A DNA stretch of 33,040 nucleotides from an uncultured Eubacteriales bacterium (GCA_900544945.1 UQXG01000006.1:1-33040); one strand, 5' to 3'; positions 7,094 through 17,170 are shown, counted from the stretch's first letter. Made by a program: numbers and translations. Notes: generated by a model from the letters alone, not told the origin.

Positions 7094-7462
7094 ATGACGT
7101 ACACAAGCAATGCCAAGCTGACCCCCTATGCACAAAAGCTGCGCAAGGAGATGACCAAGGAAGAGCGTCACCTGTGGTACGACTTCCTGAAGCATCTGGA
7201 TGTTTCGGTGAACAGGCAGAAGACACTGGGGTCTTATATCGTTGATTTTTACTGCGATAAGGCCAAGCTGGTTATTGAGCTGGACGGTTCCCAGCATTTT
7301 GAGGAAACCGGGGCGGCGAAGGACAAAAGGCGGGATCAGGCGCTCTCCGAAGAGGGCTATACAGTTTTGCGGTACGCCAATTCTGAGGTGAACGGAAACT
7401 TCCGGGGGGTATGTGCGGATATTCTTGCCCATCTTCCGGCGGGAACCAAGTATCTGGGGTAA
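7094..7462 (+). CDS. DUF559 (Vsr-like / restriction-endonuclease-like fold) protein
   Basis: A 122-residue protein of the DUF559 family, small proteins with the PD-(D/E)XK nuclease fold related to the Vsr mismatch endonuclease. Visible family features are LRKEMTKEERHLWYDFL near the N-terminus, RQKTLGSYIVDFYC with D51, and the core strand LVIELDGSQH with E62, D64, Q67 and H68, followed by RRDQALSEEGYTVLRY. The likely metal ligands are all present, so it should be active as a nuclease, but the substrate is unknown. The ATG at 7094 is chosen for GGAAGGTG five bases upstream. The gene is framed by inverted copies of repeat B, which suggests gene and repeats move or spread together. It lies between htpG and an unrelated ABC-F gene. 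Confidence 0.85.
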   Translation: MTYTSNAKLTPYAQKLRKEMTKEERHLWYDFLKHLDVSVNRQKTLGSYIVDFYCDKAKLVIELDGSQHFEETGAAKDKRRDQALSEEGYTVLRYANSEVNGNFRGVCADILAHLPAGTKYLG

Positions 7463-7467
7463 GACGG

Positions 7468-7526
7468 CCCTCATCCGTCTTGCGCTTGCGGGAGACGCGC
7501 AAGCCACCTTCCCCCGGGGGGAAGGC
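7468..7526. repeat. Repeat B, right inverted copy framing the DUF559 gene
   Basis: Reads CCCTCATCCGTC, a GCGCTTGCGGGAGACGCGC hairpin-like core, AAGCCACCTT and CCCCCGGGGGGAAGGC. It is the reverse complement of the module order at 7004-7053 and starts six bases after the DUF559 stop codon. Confidence 0.7.
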
Positions 7527-7577
7527 TTTAGGAAACGTTTGAAATTATAATTTACCATATATGTAAGGAGACATTTC

Positions 7578-9185
7578 ATGATTACAGTAAGCAATCTCGG
7601 TATGCAGTTCGGCGGCCAGTGGCTGTTCCAGCATGTGGATCTGCAATTCCTGCCCGGCAACTGCTATGGCATCATCGGCGCCAACGGCGCGGGCAAATCC
7701 ACCTTCCTGCGGATTCTCACCGGAGAGCTGGATTCCACCACCGGCTCTATTTCCATTGACCCCACCAAGCGGGTTTCCGTTCTGAAGCAGAACCAGAACG
7801 CCTACGACGAGTATACCGTTCTCGACACCGTCATCATGGGCAACCAGCATTTGTACGACGTGATGAAGGAAAAGGACGCCATCTATGAAAAGCCGGACTT
7901 TTCCGATGAGGATGGTCTGCGGGCTGCGGACCTGGAAGCGGAGTTTGCCGAGCTGGGCGGCTGGGAAGCCGAGTCCGACGCGTCTCGCCTCTTGCAGGGT
8001 CTTGGCATCGGCACGGAGCTGCACTATGACCAGATGGCCGACACCGACCCCCGGCTGAAGGTGAAGGTGCTTCTTGCCCAGGCGCTCTTCGGCAATCCCG
8101 ACATCATCATGCTGGACGAGCCTACCAACAACCTGGATATCGAGGCCATCAACTGGCTGGAGGACTTCCTGCTGGACTTCCCGGGCATGGTCATCGCCGT
8201 CAGCCACGACCGGCACTTCCTGAATACCGTGTGCACCCACACCGTGGATATCGACTACGGCAAGATCAAGATGTATGTGGGCAACTATGACTTCTGGTAT
8301 GAGTCCTCCCAGATGGTTCAGGCCATGCTGAGAAACAAGAATAAGAAGAACCAGGAAAAAATCGAGGAATTGCAGCTCTTTATTCAGCGGTTCTCCGCCA
8401 ACAAGTCCAAGGCCAAGCAGGCAACCGCCCGCCGGAAGTTGCTGGACAAGCTGACCGTGGAGGAAATGCCCTGCTCCACCCGCCGGTATCCCTTCGTGGG
8501 CTTCCAGTCCGACCGGGAGCTGGGCAAGGACGTGCTCACCGTCAAGGACGTGTCTTTGACCGTGGACGGGGTGAAGCTCCTGGACAAGGTTTATTTCTCC
8601 GTGAACCGGACGGACAAGATCGCCTTTGTGGGCGAAAACGAGCTGGCCCAGACCGCCCTGTTCAAGATTCTCATGGGTGAGATTGAGCCGGACGAGGGCA
8701 GCGTCAAGTGGGGCGTGTCCACCATTCGCAGCTACCTGCCCAAGGATAACTCCGAGTATTTCGAGGGCAACAGCATGGAGCTGGTGGATTGGCTTCGCCA
8801 GTACTCCGCCAAGAAGGACGATGTGTACCTCCGGGGCTTCCTGGGCCGGATGCTCTTCTCTAACGAGGATGTGTTCAAGCCGGTCAATGTCCTCTCCGGC
8901 GGCGAGAAGGTGCGCTGTATGCTCAGCAAGATGATGCTGTCCGGCGCCAACGTGGTACTTCTGGACCAGCCCACCAACCACCTGGATATGGAGTCCATCC
9001 AGGCGGTGAACAAGGGCCTGGAAGCGTTCCCCGGCGTGGTGCTGCTTGCCTCCCACGACCATGAGATGCTGACGTCCACCTGTAACCGGGTCATTGCCTT
9101 CCAGCCCGACGGCACCATCATCGACAAATACGGCACCTATGACGACTACCTTGCCTGGATGGCGGAGAAGAAGGAGAAGGCCTGA
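7578..9185 (+). CDS. ABC-F family ATPase (YkpA/YbiT-like)
   Basis: ABC-F proteins have two fused ATPase domains and no membrane part; characterised members act on the ribosome as translation factors or antibiotic-protection proteins. This 535-residue protein has NBD1 (Walker A GANGAGKST 34-42, Walker B DEPTNNLD near 180, SHDRHF switch), a linker with the Arg/Lys-rich helix RFSANKSKAKQATARRK, and NBD2 (LSGGEKVRC near 439, LDQPTNHLD near 462, SHDHEM). NBD2 has GENELAQTA instead of a Walker A with lysine, and Q replaces its catalytic E. NBD1 has TDPRLKVKV where LSGGQ is expected. The overall sequence resembles YkpA of Bacillus. GTAAGGAG precedes the ATG. Its stop overlaps the argS start (TGATG), so the two are translationally coupled. 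A TATAAT lies at 7546-7551 but has no good -35. Confidence 0.92.
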   Translation: MITVSNLGMQFGGQWLFQHVDLQFLPGNCYGIIGANGAGKSTFLRILTGELDSTTGSISIDPTKRVSVLKQNQNAYDEYTVLDTVIMGNQHLYDVMKEKDAIYEKPDFSDEDGLRAADLEAEFAELGGWEAESDASRLLQGLGIGTELHYDQMADTDPRLKVKVLLAQALFGNPDIIMLDEPTNNLDIEAINWLEDFLLDFPGMVIAVSHDRHFLNTVCTHTVDIDYGKIKMYVGNYDFWYESSQMVQAMLRNKNKKNQEKIEELQLFIQRFSANKSKAKQATARRKLLDKLTVEEMPCSTRRYPFVGFQSDRELGKDVLTVKDVSLTVDGVKLLDKVYFSVNRTDKIAFVGENELAQTALFKILMGEIEPDEGSVKWGVSTIRSYLPKDNSEYFEGNSMELVDWLRQYSAKKDDVYLRGFLGRMLFSNEDVFKPVNVLSGGEKVRCMLSKMMLSGANVVLLDQPTNHLDMESIQAVNKGLEAFPGVVLLASHDHEMLTSTCNRVIAFQPDGTIIDKYGTYDDYLAWMAEKKEKA

Positions 9186-10933
9186 TGGAACAGATTCTGG
9201 ATATCATTACCGAGAAAATGCAGGCGGCCTTTGAAGAAGCGGGCTATGACCGCGCTTACGGCCGGGTGACGGTTTCCAACCGTCCTGACCTGTGCGAATA
9301 CCAGTGCAACGGAGCTCTGGCCGCCGCCAAGCAGTACCACTGCGCCCCCATCAAAATCGCCCAGGCGGTGGTGGAGAAGCTGAACGCCGAGGACTATAGC
9401 CTCGTAGAGGCGGTGAACCCGGGCTTCATCAATCTGAAGCTTTCCGGCCATTTCCTGAAGGAATACCTGGAGACTATGCGCACCGCTCCCAAGTTTGGCG
9501 CTGCCCAGATCGGGGCAGGGAAGACCGTCGTGGTGGACTATGGCGGAGCCAACGTGGCAAAGCCCCTGCATATCGGCCACTTGCGGCCAGCCATCATCGG
9601 CGAGAGCCTGAAGCGGCTCTATAAGTACCTGGGCTACAACGCCATCGGCGATGTGCATCTGGGGGACTGGGGATTGCAGATGGGCCTCATCATCGCGGAG
9701 CTTTCCGAGCGGCAGCCGGAGCTTCCCTATTTTGACCCCGACTTTACCGGCGAGTATCCCAAGGAAGCTCCCTTCACGGTCACTGATCTGGAAGAGATTT
9801 ATCCCACGGCTTCGGCGAAAAAGTCCGACCCGGAATTCTCCCACAAGGCGCACCAGGCCACCCTGGAACTCCAGCAGGGCCGCCGGGGCTACCGGGCCCT
9901 GTGGCGGCACATCATGAATGTGTCCGTTGCCGACCTGAAAAAGAATTATGACAACCTGGACGTGCACTTTGAAAAGTGGCTGGGCGAAAGTGACGCTGAC
10001 CCCTATATCCCTCCCATGGTGGAGGACATGAAAAAGCGGGGCATTGCCGTTCCCTCCGAGGGAGCCTGGGTCATTCCCGTGGCGCAGGAAGGCGACAAGA
10101 AGGAAATGCCTCCCTGCATTCTGGTCAAGTCCGACGGCTCCTCCATTTACGCTACCACCGATCTTGCCACCCTGGTTCAGCGGATGCAGGACTGGCACCC
10201 GGATAAGGTGCTCTACGTCACCGACAAGCGGCAGAACCTGCACTTTGAGCAGGTTTTCCGGGCGGCGAGAAAGGCGGGCATTGTGCCCGACACCACCGAG
10301 CTGGAGCATGTGGGCTTTGGCACCATGAACGGCAAGGACGGCAAGCCCTTCAAGACCCGTGACGGCGGCGTTCTCCGGTTGGAGACCCTGATTTCCGATA
10401 TGACGGATTTCGTCCGGGCCAAGGTGGTGGAAAACCGGATTGTGGAGCCGGAGGAGGTGGAGCCCACCACCGCCAAAATTGCCATGGCTGCTCTGAAATA
10501 CGGCGATCTTTCCAACCAGCCCACCAAGGACTACAACTTCGACATGGAGCGCTTTGCCGCCTTCGAGGGCAACACCGGCCCCTATATCCTCTATACCATC
10601 GTGCGGATCAAGTCCATTCTCAGCCGCTACGGCGAATGGGAGAATCTGCCCATTCAGGAGCCTGCAAATGACTACGCCAAGGATCTGATGCTGGCCATCA
10701 CGAAATTCGGCCCGGCTCTGGAGGGCGCTCTGAAAACTTCCAGCCCCAACCTGATCTGCGCCTATGTCTACGAACTGGCGGGCTGCGTCAATAAGTTCTA
10801 TCACGAAACCCCCATTCTGAAAGAGGAGAATGAGACCGTGAAGGCCGGGCACATTGCCCTCATCGGTCTGGCAAAGAACATCCTGGAAGCCTCCATTGAC
10901 CTGCTGGGCTTCCACGCACCGGAGAAAATGTAA
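9185..10933 (+). CDS. argS: Arginine--tRNA ligase
   Basis: ArgRS charges tRNA-Arg with arginine in the cytosol (class I). The 582-residue protein has the N-terminal Add-1 domain (start to about 90), then GANVAKPLHIGHLRP with the HIGH signature at 129-132, a Rossmann core with LYVTDKRQNLHFEQ, the KMSKS-equivalent loop GKPFKTRDGG near 385 and a C-terminal anticodon-binding domain (NTGPYILYTIVRIKSIL onward, ending PEKM). The start codon shares a base with the stop of the ABC-F gene. The CotH-like gene begins one base after its stop. Length and motifs are normal. Confidence 0.97.
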   Translation: MEQILDIITEKMQAAFEEAGYDRAYGRVTVSNRPDLCEYQCNGALAAAKQYHCAPIKIAQAVVEKLNAEDYSLVEAVNPGFINLKLSGHFLKEYLETMRTAPKFGAAQIGAGKTVVVDYGGANVAKPLHIGHLRPAIIGESLKRLYKYLGYNAIGDVHLGDWGLQMGLIIAELSERQPELPYFDPDFTGEYPKEAPFTVTDLEEIYPTASAKKSDPEFSHKAHQATLELQQGRRGYRALWRHIMNVSVADLKKNYDNLDVHFEKWLGESDADPYIPPMVEDMKKRGIAVPSEGAWVIPVAQEGDKKEMPPCILVKSDGSSIYATTDLATLVQRMQDWHPDKVLYVTDKRQNLHFEQVFRAARKAGIVPDTTELEHVGFGTMNGKDGKPFKTRDGGVLRLETLISDMTDFVRAKVVENRIVEPEEVEPTTAKIAMAALKYGDLSNQPTKDYNFDMERFAAFEGNTGPYILYTIVRIKSILSRYGEWENLPIQEPANDYAKDLMLAITKFGPALEGALKTSSPNLICAYVYELAGCVNKFYHETPILKEENETVKAGHIALIGLAKNILEASIDLLGFHAPEKM

Positions 10934-10934
10934 A

Positions 10935-12785
10935 ATGACAGCCTTAGACCTGAAAAGCCGGGTATCGAGCCTGCGAAAAAGGCTGCGCCTGCATCGGAAG
11001 GAACGGATTATTGTGGTTTCCTGCGTCGCTCTGGTAGCAAGCTATCCGGTTTTTGACTGGCTGAAAACCAGAGCCGCCGCCCCCACTCCGGAGCCTTCTC
11101 TTCCGGGAGGCTATTACGAGGAAGAATTTCCCCTGGTGCTGAATGCGCCGCCTTACGGCAAAATCTATTACACCACCGACGGCAGCACCCCCTCTGAAAG
11201 CTCCCAGGTGTATCACGGCGGCATCCCTGTCACCGACCGCTCTGCCGAGCCGAACGTGTACCACAGTATCCGGAATGTGGTCAAGGATTGGAAGAACCAC
11301 ACACCTGCCGCCCAGCCCGTGAAAAAGGGTACGGTGATTCGGGCGGTTTACATCAGCGATTGGGGCAGCAAAAGCGATATCCTGACACAGACCTATTTTG
11401 TAGGCATCCAGCCTCCGGCTCACGGCTATACCCTGAACTTGATTTTTGAGGATGAGGACGTGTTCGGCCAGGACGGTATTTACGTTACCGGCAAGGCCTA
11501 CGACGACTGGTACTTAAATGACGGCACTGGAGATGGGCCTCTTCCCAATTACATGGTCAAGCGGGAGGTGGAAGTCGTTGCCGAGCTCCTGGGGGAAACC
11601 GGCGACGTGATGAACCAGAAGGTTGGCATCCGCATTCAGGGAAAATCCGCCCGGGAGCGATGGGATAAGCGATTCACGCTGACCGCCCGGAAAGACTACG
11701 GCGGCAGCCCGGTGTTCGATACGGTGCTTTATGATGGGGTGCTGACCCATTCCGTTATGCTGAAAAGCCAGCTTCCCGACGCCATCATCGGCGATCTGGC
11801 CTCCGATCGGGCGGTGGCTCTGCAAGGGAGCATTCCTGTGTCCCTGTACTTAAACGGGGAGCACTGGTACGACTGCTATATGCTCGAGCGCTATGACGAG
11901 CAGTATTTCCGACAGCACTACCAGGTGGACGACCGGGTGCTGGTGAAAAACAGCATGGTCAAGGAGCGGGACGACTTTGACGCCCAGCAGTATGATTACA
12001 CCACCTTCATGGGCTGGGTGCAGGATACGGATTTCACCGACCCAGCCCAGTGGGCCGCCTTCCAGGAGCAGGCGGATGTCCAGAGCTACATTGACTATAC
12101 CGCCATCAACTGTATCCTGTGCAATCTGGACTACGGCGACTACTACAATTATGTCCTCTGGCGTGCCCCTTCCCTGGGCGGGCGGCAGGGAGACAAGGCC
12201 AAGTGGCAGTGGTGCGTCTACGATGTGGATGCCCTGACCTGGGTGGACGAAGAGAAATACGGCCCGGCGGAAGCGGTGAATACCTTCGGCTTTGACGAGG
12301 GGAAGGGCATTCGCTACACCTCCATTTTTGCTTCTCTGAAGGAGAACGCCGAATTCCGCCAGCGGTTTGCTACCTCCTTTATGGACATTCTGAATAACAA
12401 TTTCGCCCCGGAACGGGTGGAAACCGTTTTGAACCATTACGGTTATGACCTGGACTACCTGAACGGCTTTTTCCGGAAGCGGCCGGAGTATGCTGCCAAA
12501 TATCTGGCGCAGGAGTTGAACCTCACCGGAGAATTGGAGACGGTCACCGTCACCGCCGACCCGGAAATGGGAAGCGTCACGGTGAATACCTCTCAGATTG
12601 ACCTTTCCTCCGGCTTTTGGTCAGGCCGGTACTACACGGATTATCCCATTACCGTCACGGCGCAGGCCAAGGAAGGCTACGAATTTGTGGGATGGAAAGG
12701 AGACGCGGACACCACCGACCCCAGCCTGACCCTGTCTATGGATGGGGGACGGAACCTGGAAGCGGTGTTCGTGAAAACGCCATGA
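10935..12785 (+). CDS. Membrane-anchored CotH kinase-family protein
   Basis: A 616-residue protein. Residues 24-44 are a single N-terminal membrane segment after a basic stretch (RKRLRLHRKER), which puts the rest outside the membrane. Residues 60-157 resemble the chitobiase C-terminal/Fn3-like domain (GKIYYTTDGSTPSESS). Residues about 165-525 are the CotH kinase domain: GIRIQGKSAR, LVKNSM, the acidic/Asn motif NLDYGDYYNYVLWR near 398-410 and CVYDVDALTW near 427-436. Residues 538-614 look like an InlB B-repeat-type module (GYEFVGWKGDA). CotH of Bacillus is an atypical protein kinase for spore coat proteins; the substrate here is unknown. The ATG at 10935 is one base after argS, and the stop overlaps the next gene (ATGA). 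Confidence 0.88.
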   Translation: MTALDLKSRVSSLRKRLRLHRKERIIVVSCVALVASYPVFDWLKTRAAAPTPEPSLPGGYYEEEFPLVLNAPPYGKIYYTTDGSTPSESSQVYHGGIPVTDRSAEPNVYHSIRNVVKDWKNHTPAAQPVKKGTVIRAVYISDWGSKSDILTQTYFVGIQPPAHGYTLNLIFEDEDVFGQDGIYVTGKAYDDWYLNDGTGDGPLPNYMVKREVEVVAELLGETGDVMNQKVGIRIQGKSARERWDKRFTLTARKDYGGSPVFDTVLYDGVLTHSVMLKSQLPDAIIGDLASDRAVALQGSIPVSLYLNGEHWYDCYMLERYDEQYFRQHYQVDDRVLVKNSMVKERDDFDAQQYDYTTFMGWVQDTDFTDPAQWAAFQEQADVQSYIDYTAINCILCNLDYGDYYNYVLWRAPSLGGRQGDKAKWQWCVYDVDALTWVDEEKYGPAEAVNTFGFDEGKGIRYTSIFASLKENAEFRQRFATSFMDILNNNFAPERVETVLNHYGYDLDYLNGFFRKRPEYAAKYLAQELNLTGELETVTVTADPEMGSVTVNTSQIDLSSGFWSGRYYTDYPITVTAQAKEGYEFVGWKGDADTTDPSLTLSMDGGRNLEAVFVKTP

Positions 12786-13483
12786 TCGATCTGCACAAGG
12801 GAATCCCGGAACGGAAATTCCGCAATGAGCTGAAATATGTGTGCTCCCAGGGAGAGCTGGAGATGATCCGTTCCCGAATTCGGGTTTTGTGCCCTCCCGA
12901 TCCCCACGCCGGGGCAACGGGAATCTACAATATCCGCAGTATTTACTTTGACGATCTGGATAACCGGTGCTACTACGAAAACGAGAACGGCACGGATCCC
13001 AGACAGAAGTTCCGGATTCGTATTTATAACGCTTCTGACCGCCGTATTTCCCTGGAGTGCAAGCGGAAGGAACATACCATGACGAATAAGGAAAGCTGCC
13101 GGATTTCCCGGGAGCAGTTCGACAAAATCCTGGCAGGGCAGCAGCCGGAACTGGACAGCCCTCTTCTTCGCAGATTCTGGGCTTTGCAGGCGGAAAACGG
13201 CCTTGCCCCCAAGGTCATCGTGGCCTACGAGCGCACTCCCTTTGTCTACGCTCCGGGAAATGTGCGCATCACCTTCGACCGGAACATCGGCAGCACCACG
13301 GAGTTAGACGGCTTTTTCCGGGAGAATCTGACCCTGCGGCCGGTGATGCCCATGGGCAAGCATGTGCTGGAAGTGAAATACGACGAATTTCTGCCGGATT
13401 TTCTGTACGATGTGATGAATCTGGGCAGCCTGCGGCAAAGTGCCTATTCCAAATATTATCTCTGCCGGAAGTTTACGAAATAG
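12782..13483 (+). CDS. VTC-domain polyphosphate polymerase family protein
   Basis: The VTC domain makes inorganic polyphosphate from ATP in yeast Vtc4. This 233-residue bacterial stand-alone domain shows the family pattern of a basic tunnel: ERKFRNELKY (10-19), IRSIYFDDLDN, KFRIRIYN (76-83), LECKRK (91-96), KVIVAYERTPF (144-154), RITFDRNIG (162-170), the metal-binding strand VLEVKYDEFLPDFL and the terminal SAYSKYYLCRKF. No membrane segment or SPX domain is present, so it is cytosolic. Its start overlaps the CotH stop, and a DUF4956 membrane protein follows after 10 bases. This trio recurs together in bacteria as recalled, which suggests coupled synthesis and membrane transfer. Catalytic activity here is inferred, not shown. 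Confidence 0.88.
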   Translation: MIDLHKGIPERKFRNELKYVCSQGELEMIRSRIRVLCPPDPHAGATGIYNIRSIYFDDLDNRCYYENENGTDPRQKFRIRIYNASDRRISLECKRKEHTMTNKESCRISREQFDKILAGQQPELDSPLLRRFWALQAENGLAPKVIVAYERTPFVYAPGNVRITFDRNIGSTTELDGFFRENLTLRPVMPMGKHVLEVKYDEFLPDFLYDVMNLGSLRQSAYSKYYLCRKFTK

Positions 13484-13493
13484 GGAGAAAACT

Positions 13494-14165
13494 ATGAGTT
13501 TCAAAGATATTTTCAAGAAATCCTTTTTGAGCCAGTTCAATACTGACCTGTCCACCACCTCCATCGTGATGGCTCTGCTGATTACCGCCATCATCGCCAT
13601 TTACATTTTCGCGGTCTACCGGGTGGTCTGCCGGAAGGCTTTCTATTCCCGCTCCTTTGCCATTTCTCTGCCGGTGATTGCCATGATCACCGCCTCCGTC
13701 ATCATTGCCGTTCAGTCCAGCATTGTGATTTCTCTGGGCATGGTGGGCGCTCTGTCCATTGTCCGGTTCCGGACGGCGGTGAAGGATCCCATGGATTTGG
13801 CCTTCCTGTTCTGGAGCATTTCCGTGGGCATTATCTGCGGAGCGACCCTCTATGAGGTGGCGGTGGAGGCATCCATTCTGATAACGCTTGTGATGCTGGG
13901 GCTGCACTATGTGCCGAATGCCAAGCCCGCCCTGATACTTCTGGTCAACGGCACCGGTGCCGGGGTTCAGGAGGAAGTCAAGCAGGTGCTGGAGGAGAAC
14001 ACCAGCTGGTACAAAATCAAGTCCCGGAATGTGTCCGCTTCCGGCATGGACATGATCGTGGAGCTGAAAACCAAGCAGGAGGACACCCTGGCCCAGAAGA
14101 TTCTGGCCGTCCCCGGCGTGGAGAATGCCACCCTCATGACCCATGATGGAGAAGTTACCTATTAA
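13494..14165 (+). CDS. DUF4956 domain-containing membrane protein
   Basis: A 223-residue membrane protein of unknown function that typically accompanies VTC and CotH genes. Hydrophobic segments lie near 23-45, 54-80, 103-119 and 125-141. The conserved core is GALSIVRFRTAVKDPMDLA (85-103), a charged loop between two helices. The last 80 residues form a soluble domain with a ferredoxin-like feel (SASGMDMIVELK, LAVPGVENATLMTHDG). GGGAG lies six bases before the ATG at 13494. It ends the operon; the first hairpin with a T-run lies about 215 bases downstream inside a repeat island. A role as channel or partner for the VTC product is inference. Confidence 0.85.
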   Translation: MSFKDIFKKSFLSQFNTDLSTTSIVMALLITAIIAIYIFAVYRVVCRKAFYSRSFAISLPVIAMITASVIIAVQSSIVISLGMVGALSIVRFRTAVKDPMDLAFLFWSISVGIICGATLYEVAVEASILITLVMLGLHYVPNAKPALILLVNGTGAGVQEEVKQVLEENTSWYKIKSRNVSASGMDMIVELKTKQEDTLAQKILAVPGVENATLMTHDGEVTY

Positions 14166-14190
14166 ACGAGAGCACTCCCGAATAAAGCAC

Positions 14191-14484
14191 CGTCATTGCG
14201 AGCCAGTGCTCACACTGGCGTGGCAATCCGCCTCTAAGCCTTCCCCTGGGAGGGGAAGGTGGCTCGAAGAGCCGGATGAGGTTGCCAGAACTCCACTTAG
14301 CCTCTGTAAAACGCATGTCACTGCGAACCAGTTCGCTTAAGTGGTGTGGCAATCCCCTCCAAGTGTCAGAGAACTACAAAAAAGCACCGAGCCCTCCTGA
14401 CGAAGGCTTGGTGCTTTTCCTATGGTTCTCGGAATTACCTGGGGATTGCCACACCAGTGACATCGGTCACTGGTTCGCAATGAC
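14191..14484. repeat. Second composite repeat island between the DUF4956 gene and glnS
   Basis: A gene-free stretch with repeat A direct at 14191-14230, repeat B at 14238-14281 (GCCTTCCCCTGGGAGGGGAA, GGCTCGAAGAGCC, GGATGAGG), repeat A direct again at 14316-14355 and repeat A inverted at 14443-14484. The A copies share TGTCATTGCGARCCAGT and GTGGCAATCC around a variable hairpin centre. The outer ends are inverted, as in the island at 3831-4135. A terminator hairpin sits inside. Confidence 0.7.
14380..14418. terminator. Bidirectional terminator between the DUF4956 gene and glnS
   Basis: AAAAGCACCGAGCC and GGCTTGGTGCTTTT pair across an 11-base loop. The minus-strand side ends in six T and suits glnS; the plus-strand side ends in four T. 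Confidence 0.7.
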
Positions 14485-14503
14485 AGTGCTTTTTTGTATT
14501 TTT

Positions 14504-16183
<1,680 letters not shown>

Positions 16184-16223
16184 ATCCGGACATCCTCTCT
16201 TCTGGTGTTTTTATAATTATGCC

Positions 16224-16252
16224 ATTATACCCCATCCCGGCGAATTTTGCAA
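16224..16252 (-). promoter_or_regulatory. glnS promoter
   Basis: On the minus strand TTGCAA (16252-16247), a 17-base spacer and a perfect TATAAT (16229-16224) lie about 40 bases before the glnS start. Confidence 0.75.
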
Positions 16253-16344
16253 CATTTATTCGCACCAGAAACGTCTGCGTGTTCCGCACATGTTGTGTGA
16301 AAACTGCACAGCTCTGCTCAGAATGTGAAAAATGCAAAAACAAA

Positions 16345-16358
16345 TTAAGAATTCTTAA
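16345..16358. promoter_or_regulatory. Perfect 14-bp palindrome upstream of the pyrH promoter
   Basis: TTAAGAATTCTTAA ends nine bases before the -35 box. It may be an operator or simply an A/T-rich UP-like element. Confidence 0.3.
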
Positions 16359-16366
16359 AATTATAG

Positions 16367-16395
16367 TTGTCAATTCGGCTTTCTTATATTAAAAT
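16367..16395 (+). promoter_or_regulatory. Promoter of the pyrH-polC operon
   Basis: TTGTCA (16367-16372), a 17-base spacer and TAAAAT (16390-16395) lie about 34 bases before the pyrH start. No further clear promoter was found before polC. Confidence 0.75.
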
Positions 16396-16428
16396 AGACA
16401 GGACATAAGAAGAAGGAGCGTAGATGCA

Positions 16429-17157
16429 ATGTCTGATACAAAATATCGGCGGATTCTGCTGAAGCTCAGCGGCGAAGCCCTGGGTGAGGGCGTTTCCGAG
16501 AATGTGGCGGTAGGTCTGGATTTTTCCAAGATTCACGCCGTGTGTGAAGTGATTCGTCAGTGCCATGATCTGGGTGTCCAGATCGGCCTGGTCATCGGCG
16601 GCGGCAATTTCTGGCGGGGCGTGAAGAACGGCAGCGGCAAAATGCAGCGTTCTCACGGCGATGCCATGGGTATGCTGGCTACGGTGATGAACGCCATTGC
16701 TGTGGCGGATGTGCTGGAGCAGCACGGGCTGGACGCCCGGGTGCTCAGCGCGGTGGAAATGAACAAGTTCACCGAGTACTTTACCCGGGATCGGGCAGAC
16801 CGTTATCTGAACGAGGGCAAGGTGGTCATCTTCGCCGCGGGCACCGGCAATCCCTACTTCTCCACCGACACCGGCGCGGTGCTCCGGGGCGTGGAGATCG
16901 AGGCCGACGCGGTGCTCATGGCCAAGAACATCGATGCCATCTATTCCGCCGACCCCAGAACCAACCCGGACGCCGTCCGCTACAGCCACCTGACCTATGA
17001 CAAGGTGCTGGCCGATCACCTGAAGGCAACCGACAGCACCGCCATGACCCTGGCCATGGACAACCATATGCCCATGGTGTGCTTCGCCCTGAATCCCCCG
17101 GAAAATATCCTTCGCGTCGTTCGCGGAGAGGAAATCGGAACCACTGTTACCATCTAA
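16429..17157 (+). CDS. pyrH: UMP kinase
   Basis: PyrH phosphorylates UMP to UDP for pyrimidine nucleotide supply; it is a cytosolic hexamer of the amino-acid-kinase fold. The 242-residue protein starts with RRILLKLSGEAL, the phosphate-binding strand, then has VIGGGNFWRG, the DAMGMLATVMNAIA helix, the FAAGTGNPYFSTDT substrate loop and DAVLMAKNIDAIYSADP. Length and order match bacterial PyrH. AAGGAG lies 10-11 bases before the ATG. It has its own promoter and is followed after 13 bases by frr. The common upstream partners rpsB and tsf are absent here. Confidence 0.97.
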   Translation: MSDTKYRRILLKLSGEALGEGVSENVAVGLDFSKIHAVCEVIRQCHDLGVQIGLVIGGGNFWRGVKNGSGKMQRSHGDAMGMLATVMNAIAVADVLEQHGLDARVLSAVEMNKFTEYFTRDRADRYLNEGKVVIFAAGTGNPYFSTDTGAVLRGVEIEADAVLMAKNIDAIYSADPRTNPDAVRYSHLTYDKVLADHLKATDSTAMTLAMDNHMPMVCFALNPPENILRVVRGEEIGTTVTI

Positions 17158-17170
17158 GGAGGACAAATCA

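Noticed and set aside
7545..9062. Long minus-strand frame over the ABC-F gene
   Set aside because: Antisense shadow; the plus strand encodes a full ABC-F protein with motifs.
9146..10915. Long minus-strand frame over argS
   Set aside because: Antisense shadow of a complete ArgRS.
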